Below are positions 1 to 8,388 of a stretch of 64,000 bases of DNA, one piece after another. Origin of the DNA: Bradyrhizobium sp. B124 (lineage in GTDB: Bacteria; Pseudomonadota; Alphaproteobacteria; Rhizobiales; Xanthobacteraceae); the NCBI RefSeq assembly GCF_038967635.1, contig NZ_CP152413.1, positions 7,134,001-7,198,000 on the forward strand. Reading direction: 5' to 3'. Position 1 is the stretch's first letter, and each line of letters starts with the position of its first letter. The position numbers were made by a program, and so were the translations under genes. The notes beneath the pieces are model-generated. The model was not told the DNA's origin and made no database searches. It saw only the letters and a list, made by a program, of their open reading frames with translations.

Positions 1-2
1 GG

Positions 3-1025
3 CGGCAGATCGATATCTTCCGCCGCCTGGGGTTCATCGACGACGTCGAGGCCGTCGCCTCGTCCTATGACCGGGTGCTCAACATCAGGGACGGCAGACT
101 GGTCGATATCGGCGTCGGCCGGTCCTACGGGGTTTCCTATGCCAACCTCGTTGACATGGCCCGCGGGCTGACGCCTGATACATCCAGCTTCCTGCTCGAC
201 CAGGTGATCAATGTCAGCTGCAGCGAGGATCGTCAGCAACTGACGCTGGCCTCCGGAAAACGCGTCGTCTCGCGCCTGGTCGTTCTGGCGACCGGCATGG
301 CGGGCGCGCTTGGCTACAATCTCGGAATGCGCCGGCAGATGATCGCCGCGCGCCACTCGGTGACGTTCGGCTTCACGATCGCGCGGCCGGATAACGCGCC
401 ATTCGGCTTCGACGCGCTGACCTGCTACGGCAAGCAGGCGGCTGACGGCGTCGACTATCTCAGCCTGTTTCCGATGTCGGGCGGCATGCGCGCGAACCTG
501 TTCATGTTCCGCGATCCGACCGATCCGATCATGCGTGAGCTGCGCCGCGACACCCGACGGACGCTGCTTCGCCTGATGCCGGGATTGGAGCGCTACCTTG
601 GCGATTTCCAGATCGTCGGCCAGGTGCACAATTGGGTCATGGACCTGTCCGTGACCGAGGGCCATCTGCAGCCGGGCGTCGTGCTGATCGGCGATGCCTA
701 CCAGACCAACTGTCCTGCGGCCGGAACCGGCGTGAGCCGCCTGCTGGTGGACGTCGAGCGTCTTTGCACCGAATATGTGCCGCGCTGGCTCGAGACCGAC
801 GGCATGGGTACGGAGAAGATTGCGCAGTTCTATTCCGATCGCGACAAGCTCGCCGCCGACCTGCATTCGCTGCAACTGGCGCGCTTCCGCCAGGCTTTGA
901 CCTCCAACACCGATGTGCGCTGGACCATGCAGCGGAAGCTGCACTTCCTGCGTCGCATGATCACGCATCAGGTGGACCGGATTCATCCGGGATGGGTCAT
1001 GCGCGTTCGTAGCGCGCTCCGCTAA
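3..1025 (+). CDS. FAD-dependent monooxygenase-like oxidoreductase, 5' end cut by window
   Basis: The reading frame is open from base 3, so the first visible GTG at 75 is not the true start; the N-terminal FAD-binding GxGxxG is outside the window. The visible part ends with a flavin-binding GDAYQ...PAAGTG stretch at roughly residues 230-245, the second FAD contact typical of the UbiH/p-hydroxybenzoate hydroxylase fold, followed by a helical tail. The product is probably a cytosolic flavoprotein that hydroxylates or reduces a small substrate; the substrate cannot be told. It lies next to surface-polysaccharide genes, which may be coincidental. A geranylgeranyl-reductase-like enzyme is an alternative. 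Confidence 0.75.
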   Translation, partial: RQIDIFRRLGFIDDVEAVASSYDRVLNIRDGRLVDIGVGRSYGVSYANLVDMARGLTPDTSSFLLDQVINVSCSEDRQQLTLASGKRVVSRLVVLATGMAGALGYNLGMRRQMIAARHSVTFGFTIARPDNAPFGFDALTCYGKQAADGVDYLSLFPMSGGMRANLFMFRDPTDPIMRELRRDTRRTLLRLMPGLERYLGDFQIVGQVHNWVMDLSVTEGHLQPGVVLIGDAYQTNCPAAGTGVSRLLVDVERLCTEYVPRWLETDGMGTEKIAQFYSDRDKLAADLHSLQLARFRQALTSNTDVRWTMQRKLHFLRRMITHQVDRIHPGWVMRVRSALR

Positions 1026-1053
1026 GCGGCAGTAAGGCTTTTCCCAGGCGGCA

Positions 1054-2184
1054 TTACCGCGTGCCGGTCGAGGTGCGGACCGGCCTGAGGTCGGTCACCC
1101 GCTTGGCGGCCTGCTTGATCCAGGGCGCCTGCTTCAGCGCAAACAGTGCAAGCGATCCGGCCGCGCTGCCGGCCTGCGTCATGCTCGACATCGGCGTGGG
1201 CTGGCCTCCGAACTGCATCTTGTAGGGTTCGTCACCGATGGTGAAATCCAGCACCCGGTCGCCGCGCTCGATGCAGTCCTTGGCAACACTCTCGAACGTC
1301 AGCGCGCCGATCGACTGGCTCTTGTATCCCTCGATGTCGAAAGCCGTCATGACGACGAGCAGGCTGCCGCGGTGAGCCAGCCCAAGGGCGGTGGCGATGA
1401 CCTCGTCATCCATCTTCATGGCGTAGAGCCGGGTAAACGAGCCCATGCCGCGAAGCGCCACGCTCGAGTAGAAATCGAAATATTCCGGACGCTGCAGCAG
1501 GTCACCGTCGCCGTGTGCCTGGAAACGCGGGCCGCGAAACTTCCTCATCACGTCCATGGCTTCGCCGATGGAAGCGCTGTCGTTGCAGCATGCGAAGGTG
1601 AGCGTGCCCTTCTTGTGGATCTGGCGCCATTTCTTTGCCAGTTCCTTTTGATAGGATTTTCCCAGCGCGTTGAGCTCCCATTGCTCGAACGGCGCGGACA
1701 GGACCGTCGCATAGGCATTGGTATCCATCAGGCTGCGGTGAGGCGCCCCGAGCAGATTCTCGATCGGCATCCTGGCATCGAGCAGCTTGGGTATGCGCAG
1801 CAGATCGAATGGCCGGACCAGTTTGCGAAGCTGCTCGCAGGCCTGCCGGTCCTGCAGCACGTCGGCGAATGTCGTGGCGGCGCAGACCGGCGACAAATAG
1901 TCGGACACGCGAAGGTCCGCGAACTCGATCGTGCGCATCGGGCCGCGCCGCACGCGGAGCAGCGGGAGCACGGCCGCAAGCGCGCCGTTCGCGCGATGAC
2001 GGACGACGACGACCAGCGGCTTCGCTGCCGCGGCGGGAGCGAGCTTGCGATAGAGGCTGTCGAGCCACAGCGGATGCTGGAAGGCGGTCGCGTCCGAGCC
2101 TTCGAACAATGTCGCGTATTCTTCAGACAGGAAGTCGAATGCGTCGTCGATGCAAACACCGAACGCGTCATCATTCTTATTCAT
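1054..2184 (-). CDS. CelD/BcsL-family GNAT acyltransferase
   Basis: This 376-residue protein has the layout of CelD/BcsL-like proteins (GNAT_6): an N-terminal half with PLWLDSLYRKL and LPLLRVRRG, and a C-terminal acetyltransferase half ending in a conserved VLDFTIGDEPYKMQFGG stretch near residues 310-325. Such proteins are found in cellulose and exopolysaccharide loci and are thought to acylate a sugar or an amino group. It is transcribed away from the WecG-type glycosyltransferase, and the 279 bp between them must hold both promoters. The convergent flavoprotein gene ends 28 bp from its stop. The family is clear; the acceptor substrate is unknown. Confidence 0.78.
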   Translation of the reverse strand: MNKNDDAFGVCIDDAFDFLSEEYATLFEGSDATAFQHPLWLDSLYRKLAPAAAAKPLVVVVRHRANGALAAVLPLLRVRRGPMRTIEFADLRVSDYLSPVCAATTFADVLQDRQACEQLRKLVRPFDLLRIPKLLDARMPIENLLGAPHRSLMDTNAYATVLSAPFEQWELNALGKSYQKELAKKWRQIHKKGTLTFACCNDSASIGEAMDVMRKFRGPRFQAHGDGDLLQRPEYFDFYSSVALRGMGSFTRLYAMKMDDEVIATALGLAHRGSLLVVMTAFDIEGYKSQSIGALTFESVAKDCIERGDRVLDFTIGDEPYKMQFGGQPTPMSSMTQAGSAAGSLALFALKQAPWIKQAAKRVTDLRPVRTSTGTR

Positions 2185-2463
2185 GTGAAACCAAACAAAC
2201 GGGTTTTCAAAGCGCCGGTCGAGCCGCCGTGATCTCCTTATAGCAAAGGCTGATGATCTCGGGCACCGGTAGATTACGATTTGTATTAATGTAGTCCCTC
2301 GACCTTTGCGCAGTGTTGCTGCTCAAACGTCGCCGGCCTTGCGGAATCTTGTGTGATGCTGTCGCTCCGCCCAGCGCCGGCATCGTTAACCATCCCTTAC
2401 GGTCCGTCTCACGTCACGCTGCCGCGTGATATCGCATCCGTCTGGACCGGATATTGCAGTTAG

Positions 2464-3492
2464 GTGCACGTAAGCACTGGAGCCCCTGCTGAAATGTTGA
2501 CTAACAGCCAAAAAGCCCGCGTTTCCGACGCAATCTCGCCCCTGCAGGCCGATCGCGAGCGGCCGCGGCGTCTCGATTCGGATATGGCTGCTCCAGCTGT
2601 CCGGATTTGCAACACTTCGAGCGCCGGGCAGCCGGTTTCCTTCGCGGATGGGCCAGCCGAATCAACGATGCCGAACGGCGTGCCGGAGCGGCGCACCAAT
2701 CCTGTCGGCAGGGCTGCGACCGCCAGCGTTGCTCGCGCTACGATCGGCGGGCTACGGCTCGCCGTGCTCGATCGCGAGCAGACCGCGGATTTCATGGTCG
2801 AGGCGGTGTATCCGAACCGGCGTATCAATCGGCCGCTGTATCTGACGTCAGCCAATGGCGAGGTGCTGTCGCGCTGCTCCACCGAGCCGATGACCGATCG
2901 GCTGTTCCGTGCCGCCGACCTGATCAATGCCGACGGGCAGCCGCTGGTCATGGTCTCGAAGCTGCGCTCGCCGAACCCGCTTCCCGAGCGCGTTGCGACC
3001 ACGGATTTGTTCCACGACGTCGCGCGCAAGGCCGAAGAACTCGGGCTGACCTTCTACCTGTTTGGCGCCAACGAGGTCGAAAACAAGGCGGCCATCGCCA
3101 ATGTGCGCCGGGCCTATCCGGCTCTCAAGATCGTCGGCCATTCGCACGGCTATCTGCGCGGCGACGCGCTTCGGGCCAAGGTGGATGAGATCAACGCCCT
3201 GGCGCCGGACTTTCTCTGGGTCGCGCTTGGCGTGCCCTACGAGCAGGCCTTCGTCGACGAATTCATGTCGCAGCTTGGTAATGTCGGCGTCATCAAGACG
3301 TCGGGCGGATTGTTCAACTTCCTGTCCGGATCGCGGCCGCGCGCGCCGAGATGGATGCAGATCGTCGGGCTCGAATGGGCCTGGCGTCTTTGGCTCGAGC
3401 CGCGCCGGCTGTTCTGGCGCTATCTGACGACCAATCCGCACGCTCTCTATCTGCTGTTCAACCGGACCCGGTCCTCGGCGACCAGGGACTGA
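2464..3492 (+). CDS. WecB/TagA/CpsF-family glycosyltransferase
   Basis: The product belongs to the WecG/TagA glycosyltransferase family (GT26), which moves a sugar such as N-acetylmannosamine or a uronic acid from a nucleotide donor to a lipid-linked acceptor at the inner face of the membrane. The family core starts near residue 95 (LAVLDREQTADFMVEAV) and includes NADGQPLVM, ERVATTDLF and LTFYLFGANE. At 342 residues it is about 90 longer than the usual family length because of an unconserved, Pro/Ala-rich N-terminal extension. The first in-frame start is GTG at 2464; the ATG at 2494 is an equally possible start. It is followed by an O-antigen ligase-like gene and a GH5 gene in the same direction. 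Confidence 0.85.
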   Translation: MHVSTGAPAEMLTNSQKARVSDAISPLQADRERPRRLDSDMAAPAVRICNTSSAGQPVSFADGPAESTMPNGVPERRTNPVGRAATASVARATIGGLRLAVLDREQTADFMVEAVYPNRRINRPLYLTSANGEVLSRCSTEPMTDRLFRAADLINADGQPLVMVSKLRSPNPLPERVATTDLFHDVARKAEELGLTFYLFGANEVENKAAIANVRRAYPALKIVGHSHGYLRGDALRAKVDEINALAPDFLWVALGVPYEQAFVDEFMSQLGNVGVIKTSGGLFNFLSGSRPRAPRWMQIVGLEWAWRLWLEPRRLFWRYLTTNPHALYLLFNRTRSSATRD

Positions 3493-3566
3493 GTCCGTAC
3501 CGAGTGCAATGTGCCGCTCCGATCCACCGGAGCGGCGAGCTCATCAATGAGCGGAGTACAACTGAT

Positions 3567-4856
3567 ATGGACGGTCGAGCAGTCGATAGCTCGGTCTGGC
3601 GGGCGCCGGGCGTTGATGCGGAAAATTTCGCGCGAACCGTCGTCAATTGGTCGATCACGGTCAACGTGATCATGTCGATGGGGACGTTCCACCCCGCGCT
3701 GCTTCCGACCGAGGTGACGCTGGTTCAGCAGGCCGTCGCCCTGCTGATGTGGGGCCTGCTGATCTATGCGAGCCTGTTCATCCGTCCCTGCCTGCGGCTG
3801 GCGTTCAATCTCGACACGCTGGTGATCGTCGCATTCTACGCGTTCGCCACGATTTCGGTGCTCTGGAGCAATTTGGACGCGGCGGCCCTGATGAAGGCCG
3901 CGGCGCTCGCGGTCACGACGCTGGGCGCGTTCTGCATGGTCAGCCGCGTCGACATCGACGACATCGTGAAATCGACCACCCGCGGCCTCTTCGTCCTGAT
4001 CGCGGGCTCGGCGTTTTGTGCGGTCGCACTCCCGGACATCGGCGTGGACCAGACCTGGATGCACAATGGGCAATGGCAGGGTGTCTTCGAGTCGAAGCAG
4101 ACCCTGGGCTTCGCTGGCGCCTATCTCATGTTCTTTGCCTGTTATCGAAAGACAACCGGACAGGGATGGCTGCCGTTCCTCATCACGTTCGCGCTCGCTT
4201 CGACCTGCGTCGTCTTTTCGGAGTCGCGCGGCGCCGGCGCCTTGTCGCTGGTCGCTTGTGCGCTGTTGCTGACCTCCTTGTGGTCGGTCAAGTGCATGCG
4301 GGTCTACGCGGTGCTGCCATGTGCCATGTGCGTCGCTGCCGTGTTGCTGATGCTGTACTTCTATGCGACCGGATACGACTCGATCCACGTGTTCGACACG
4401 ATGATCAATTTTACCGAGAGAACCTTCATCTGGCATTACGCCATCAGCCATTTCGATGATGCGCCGCTGTTCGGATTTGGCATCAACGGGTTCTGGACCA
4501 GACCGGAGATCTACGACTATTTCAACCAGAACCACGGCTGGGTGCTCGACAATTACCACAACGGCTACATCGCCATTCTCGTCGAAACCGGATTCCTGGG
4601 CTATTTCCTGTTCATGGCGAGCGTCTTTCTGTTTTCCTACAAGATGCTCTGCCTGATCGCGGAGCGGGCGATCGACCGGCTGCATTGCGCGCTGATCGTC
4701 GGGTTCGTCTTCCTCAACTGCCAGACCAATTTTACCGAAACGGTCTTCCTGCGCTCGACGATGTTCACATCGGTGCTGTTGATCGCCTTTTTCCTCGCCG
4801 CTTGCCGCTCGTTGCCGTCGCAGCGCCTGCAGCTGCGCGAGCTGGAGCCGTCATGA
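3567..4856 (+). CDS. O-antigen ligase/polymerase-type membrane protein
   Basis: This polytopic inner-membrane protein of 429 residues is of the WaaL/Wzy class, which polymerises or ligates undecaprenol-linked glycans on the periplasmic side. Many hydrophobic segments run along it, and the large periplasmic loop near residues 300-350 contains FGFGINGFW and the diagnostic NYHNGYIAILVETGFLGY. I chose ATG 3567 because GGAG stands 9-12 bases upstream and the open frame before it overlaps the glycosyltransferase gene. Its TGA overlaps the ATG of the next gene (ATGA at 4853), so the glycanase behind it is translationally coupled. Confidence 0.85.
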   Translation: MDGRAVDSSVWRAPGVDAENFARTVVNWSITVNVIMSMGTFHPALLPTEVTLVQQAVALLMWGLLIYASLFIRPCLRLAFNLDTLVIVAFYAFATISVLWSNLDAAALMKAAALAVTTLGAFCMVSRVDIDDIVKSTTRGLFVLIAGSAFCAVALPDIGVDQTWMHNGQWQGVFESKQTLGFAGAYLMFFACYRKTTGQGWLPFLITFALASTCVVFSESRGAGALSLVACALLLTSLWSVKCMRVYAVLPCAMCVAAVLLMLYFYATGYDSIHVFDTMINFTERTFIWHYAISHFDDAPLFGFGINGFWTRPEIYDYFNQNHGWVLDNYHNGYIAILVETGFLGYFLFMASVFLFSYKMLCLIAERAIDRLHCALIVGFVFLNCQTNFTETVFLRSTMFTSVLLIAFFLAACRSLPSQRLQLRELEPS

Positions 4857-5878
4857 CCGCGTTTCGTTTTGTTCCGCAAAGAGCCTTAGGCGTGCTGCTG
4901 GCGGCGGCGCTTTCTGCCGTGCTGATCTCGCCCGCGCGTGCGGCCGGGCAGGGGGCGTCTCCGGACGCCGCGGCGTTGGGGCGCGGCATCAATATTCTTG
5001 GCTATGACGGCATCTGGGACGGTTACCCGAACGCGCCCTTTCGCCTGGAAAACCTCACCGCCATCCGCAAGGCAGGCTTTTCACACGTCCGGATCAACTT
5101 CTTCGGCTTCAAGCACATGGATGCCGGCAACATTCTGGATGACGCCGTCTTGCGGCGCCTCGATGCCGTGATCGAGCAGGTGCTGGCGAGCAAGCTGATC
5201 CCGATCCTCGATGAGCACGACACCGATCTCTGCCAACGCGACGTGTCGGAATGCACCGCAAAGCTCAAGGCGTTCTGGCGCCAGATTGCGTCGCGCTACG
5301 CGGGCAAATACCCGGCGCTGGTGTTCGAGATCCTGAATGAGCCCGGCGGGAACATGACGTCGGCCGAGTGGAACGCGCTGCTCGGCGAATGCCTGGCCAT
5401 CGTCAGGGGCACGAATCCGAAGCGCAATGTGGTTGTCGCCATCCTGAACACCGAGCAGCTGCCGGTCGAGCAGCTGACGCTGCCGGCCGGCGACAGGAAT
5501 CTCGTCGTCACGTTCCACTATTATTTGCCGCTGCAATTCACCCATCAAGGCGCGCCGTGGTCGGCGACTTTCTCGAAGATCGGCCCGCTGAGCTGGGGCT
5601 CGGCGGAAGACGAAGCCAAGGCCGCCGCGGATTTCGACAAGGTCAGGTCCTGGTCGGAGAGGGAGCAGCGCCCGATCTATCTCGGCGAGTTCGGCGTCTA
5701 CGAGCACGCGCCGGCGGAGAGCCGGGCGAAGTACCTGTCGTTCGTGGCGAGGCGCGCTGAAAGCTTCGGCTGGGCGTGGGCCTATTGGCAATTCGATCAC
5801 GATTTCGCGGCATTCGACGGCGCCCGGCAACGCTGGAACAGGGACATCCTCCGCGCGATCATTCCTCCGGCTCGATGA
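4853..5878 (+). CDS. Secreted GH5 glycoside hydrolase (endoglucanase-like)
   Basis: This 341-residue exported glycanase starts with a signal peptide (cleavage near SPARAAG, about residue 30) and has a GH5 (cellulase family) barrel. The acid/base Glu163 sits in EILNEPGGN and the nucleophile Glu279 in IYLGEFGVYE. The start overlaps the stop of the ligase gene by four bases, so the two are made together. In polysaccharide loci such enzymes trim or edit the nascent chain in the periplasm rather than feed on cellulose; that role is inferred from context. The family is secure; the exact glucan is unknown. Confidence 0.88.
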   Translation: MTAFRFVPQRALGVLLAAALSAVLISPARAAGQGASPDAAALGRGINILGYDGIWDGYPNAPFRLENLTAIRKAGFSHVRINFFGFKHMDAGNILDDAVLRRLDAVIEQVLASKLIPILDEHDTDLCQRDVSECTAKLKAFWRQIASRYAGKYPALVFEILNEPGGNMTSAEWNALLGECLAIVRGTNPKRNVVVAILNTEQLPVEQLTLPAGDRNLVVTFHYYLPLQFTHQGAPWSATFSKIGPLSWGSAEDEAKAAADFDKVRSWSEREQRPIYLGEFGVYEHAPAESRAKYLSFVARRAESFGWAWAYWQFDHDFAAFDGARQRWNRDILRAIIPPAR

Positions 5879-5996
5879 ACCCATGCGGCCCTTGCGCGGC
5901 CTCTGATTCAGGATCGCGCGGAACGCCATGCCTTGCCTTGCATGGCCCGAGGAATGATACTCGCTCCGGACAGCCAAGCCTAAGGAATCGAGAGCG

Positions 5997-7286
5997 TTGC
6001 CGGACATTGCGAGCAGGGAACAGTTCGATGTCAAGCGTGCAGCCTTTGCCGCGACCATCGGCAACATGCTGGAGTTCTACGACTTCATCACCTACAGCTT
6101 CTTTGCAACCGAGATCGGGCGCACCTTCTTTCCCGCGCATAGCGAATACGGCAGCCTGATGCTGTCGCTTGCGACCTTCGGCGCCGGCTTCCTGACGCGG
6201 CCGATCGGCGGCATCGTGCTCGGCATCTTCTCCGACCGGGTCGGCCGGCGGCCGGCGATGCTGCTGAGCTTTGCGCTGATGGGTGGCGCGATCCTGACCA
6301 TCGCGTTGACGCCGTCCTATGCCGCGATCGGCGTCGTGGCTCCGATCATCGTGATCCTGGCGCGGATGGTGCAGGGCTTCGCGCTCGGCGGCGAAGTCGG
6401 ACCGACCACGGCCTATCTCATCGAGATCGCGGCACCCAGGAATCGCGGCCTGGTGGTGGCATGGCAGCCCGCCAGCCAGGAGGTCGCAGCGACCGTCGGC
6501 GCCCTGGTCGGTGTCATCCTGAGCAGCACGATGGCGCCAGACATGCTGCAGGCGTATGGATGGCGCGTCGCGTTCCTGCTCGGGGCGGTGTGCCTGCCGT
6601 TCGGCATATGGATGCGCCGCACGCTGCCGGAAACGGTCCCTCACGGCGAGCGCGATGCCGCAAGCGTCGAGCGCTCGAACCATGTCATGCTGGCGCGCCG
6701 GCATCTTCGGGTGATCGTGCTGGCCGTGATGATCCTGGCCAGCGGCACGATCTCGACCTACGTGACGCAATACATGACGACCTATGCCAAGAATACGCTG
6801 CATGTGTCGCCGTCGCTGGCGTTCACCGTCTCGCTGGTGAGCAACGGACTTCAGATCATCGGCGCGGTGCTGGGCGGCTGGCTTGCCGACCGGCTCGGAC
6901 GCAAGCCTGTCATGATCTGGCCGCAGCTGGTCGTGCTGGTGCTGACCTATCCGGCCTTCCTGTGGATCGTCCGGGACCCCGGCGCGTGGTCGTTGCTGTT
7001 CGGCTTCGGCATCCTGTCATTCATCGGATCGCTGCCGTTCACGGCATTCTATGCCGCCTTCACCGAAGCGCTGCCGCAGAACATCCGCGGCGGCGTGTTC
7101 GCCACGATCTACGCGGTCGCGATCGCGACCTTCGGCGGCACCGCGCAACTCGTGGTCACATGGCTGCTTCATGCGACAGGAGATCCGCTGGCGCCGTCCT
7201 GGTATCTGCTGCTCGCGGCAGCGGTCGGCATCGTGGCCATGAGCTTGATGCCCGAGACCGCCCCGGTGAAGGTCGGCGAGAAGTAA
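5997..7286 (+). CDS. MFS transporter, metabolite:H+ symporter (MHS) type
   Basis: The 429-residue product has the hallmarks of the MHS subfamily of MFS symporters (ProP, ShiA, KgtP relatives): an N-terminal GNMLEFYDF stretch, motif A as FSDRVGRRPAML between helices 2 and 3, and its second-half repeat ADRLGRKPVM. Twelve transmembrane helices are expected. It likely imports an organic acid, betaine or similar solute with protons. The best start is TTG 5997, with AAGGA about 11 bases upstream; the next methionine lies inside the conserved first helix. It stands alone and convergent with the encapsulin group, so the substrate cannot be read from its context. Confidence 0.85.
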   Translation: MPDIASREQFDVKRAAFAATIGNMLEFYDFITYSFFATEIGRTFFPAHSEYGSLMLSLATFGAGFLTRPIGGIVLGIFSDRVGRRPAMLLSFALMGGAILTIALTPSYAAIGVVAPIIVILARMVQGFALGGEVGPTTAYLIEIAAPRNRGLVVAWQPASQEVAATVGALVGVILSSTMAPDMLQAYGWRVAFLLGAVCLPFGIWMRRTLPETVPHGERDAASVERSNHVMLARRHLRVIVLAVMILASGTISTYVTQYMTTYAKNTLHVSPSLAFTVSLVSNGLQIIGAVLGGWLADRLGRKPVMIWPQLVVLVLTYPAFLWIVRDPGAWSLLFGFGILSFIGSLPFTAFYAAFTEALPQNIRGGVFATIYAVAIATFGGTAQLVVTWLLHATGDPLAPSWYLLLAAAVGIVAMSLMPETAPVKVGEK

Positions 7287-7295
7287 CCGCTGGGC

Positions 7296-7487
7296 TCAGT
7301 CCATGTCGCGAAAGGCGTGGCCGTTGGCCTCGATCTCCTTCACGAGCTGCGGCGGCAGATTGGCCTGCGCCGAGGTGCCGTCGAACACCCAGTCCTTGGC
7401 GTCGCCGAGATCGGGAAGGCCGGCGCCCTTGCGGACGTAGAGTCCGACCGACGCCTTCTTCGGGTTGATGTAGAGATCGTAGTCCAT
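7296..7487 (-). CDS. Small conserved-type hypothetical protein, 63 aa
   Basis: This 63-residue protein begins MDYDLYINPKK and has no signal peptide, membrane helix or cysteine. A strong GAGGAGG ribosome site lies about six bases before the ATG, which argues for a real gene. It is the last gene of the minus-strand group headed by the DyP peroxidase and encapsulin genes, but a hairpin separates it from encapsulin. I do not recognise a family. It is too short and ordered for a clear cargo peptide, and no LGIGSLK-like motif is present, so it is not an obvious encapsulin cargo. Confidence 0.6.
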   Translation of the reverse strand: MDYDLYINPKKASVGLYVRKGAGLPDLGDAKDWVFDGTSAQANLPPQLVKEIEANGHAFRDMD

Positions 7488-7501
7488 TGCGCGCCTCCTC
7501 T

Positions 7502-7549
7502 CCGTTGAAGTTCAACGGAAGCTCCGGCACAGATTGGCCGGAGGCTTCC
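7502..7549 (-). terminator. Tandem hairpins after encapsulin gene
   Basis: Read on the minus strand, 24 bases after the encapsulin stop there is a hairpin with arms at 7537-7549 and 7517-7528 (GCCGGAGGCTTCC against GGAAGCTCCGGC, one bulge). It is followed directly by a second perfect palindrome, CCGTTGAA-G-TTCAACGG, at 7502-7518. There is no T run, so this may be a terminator, a transcript-stabilising structure or a pause that sets the dose of the 63-residue gene behind it. Confidence 0.45.
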
Positions 7550-7572
7550 TGGAAGAGTCTACGCCGGCGGGT

Positions 7573-8388
7573 CTAGGCAGGTTTCTTCGCCTCCGGCGCA
7601 AGCACCACCGACGCTTCGCTGGTCAGCATCAGGAAGGTGATGGTCTCCTGGAAATACAGCTGGACCGAGGTCGCCGAGTGGCTGAGATAACCGATCGAAA
7701 GGTCCTGGCCGATCGAGAGCTGGAAATCGCCGCCGCGGGTGGTGAGCAGGACGCCGCCCTCGATCGCAGGCGCCCAGATGATCTTGCCGTCGATCAGGCG
7801 CTGGATGTGTTGCAGGACCGGGTAGCCGTCGTCGGTCGCACCGCCGATCGCGGTGTAGGGCTCGGTGCCGAGCAGGAGCGTATAGGGACCGTTGACGCCG
7901 GCGAGCCGCAACTGGCTGACCGCTTGCGCGACCACGGCGGGATAGTTCTTGATGCTCGACGGCAGCTTCAGCACCGGGTTGCTGGTGCCCTGACGGATGC
8001 CCTGAATGCCGGCAGCCGTGTAGCCATCGAACACCGCGCGATCTTCGGCGAAGGCGATCTTTCGCGCGGCTTCCTTGAGCGGATCCCAGTCGGAATCATT
8101 GGAGCCGCGTTCGACGTCGTCGATCGCCTGGCGCGAGAGCTCGAACGGCACACGCAGCTCGACCAGCGCGCGGACGTCGCGCTGCGTCGCCTCGACCCCG
8201 TCACCGGGTGTCGCAATTTTCTTGAGATGGCCGGTGCCGACCGCGGAGAAATCCGTGCCCTTCGGACCATCGACGTCGACGACACGGCGCGCCGCCAGAT
8301 GGCGCTTCAACGTCCGCGAGGCTTCCTCTTCGATCTGGGCCCATGCCGCGTCCGAGATGGGGGCCAGTCCCCGATGAAGATTATTCAT
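7573..8388 (-). CDS. Family 1 encapsulin shell protein (HK97 fold)
   Basis: The 271-residue product matches family 1 encapsulins (linocin-M18-like, HK97 phage capsid fold) over its whole length. It begins MNNLHRGLAPISDAAW and contains the conserved RVVDVDGPKG near residue 35, the LRVPFELSRQAIDD helix and a C-terminal E-loop/A-domain part with YLSHSATSVQLYFQET. It should self-assemble into a hollow protein shell in the cytosol. The ATG at 8388 has GGAGAG seven bases upstream and overlaps the end of the DyP gene by eight bases, so shell and cargo are co-translated. The Ala/Lys C-terminus is usual for the family. Confidence is high for the family; shell size (60 subunits expected for family 1) is inferred. 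Confidence 0.95.
   Translation of the reverse strand: MNNLHRGLAPISDAAWAQIEEEASRTLKRHLAARRVVDVDGPKGTDFSAVGTGHLKKIATPGDGVEATQRDVRALVELRVPFELSRQAIDDVERGSNDSDWDPLKEAARKIAFAEDRAVFDGYTAAGIQGIRQGTSNPVLKLPSSIKNYPAVVAQAVSQLRLAGVNGPYTLLLGTEPYTAIGGATDDGYPVLQHIQRLIDGKIIWAPAIEGGVLLTTRGGDFQLSIGQDLSIGYLSHSATSVQLYFQETITFLMLTSEASVVLAPEAKKPA

Noticed and set aside
3351..3566. N-terminal extension of the O-antigen ligase gene
   Set aside because: It overlaps the glycosyltransferase gene, lacks a ribosome site and reads as out-of-frame sequence.
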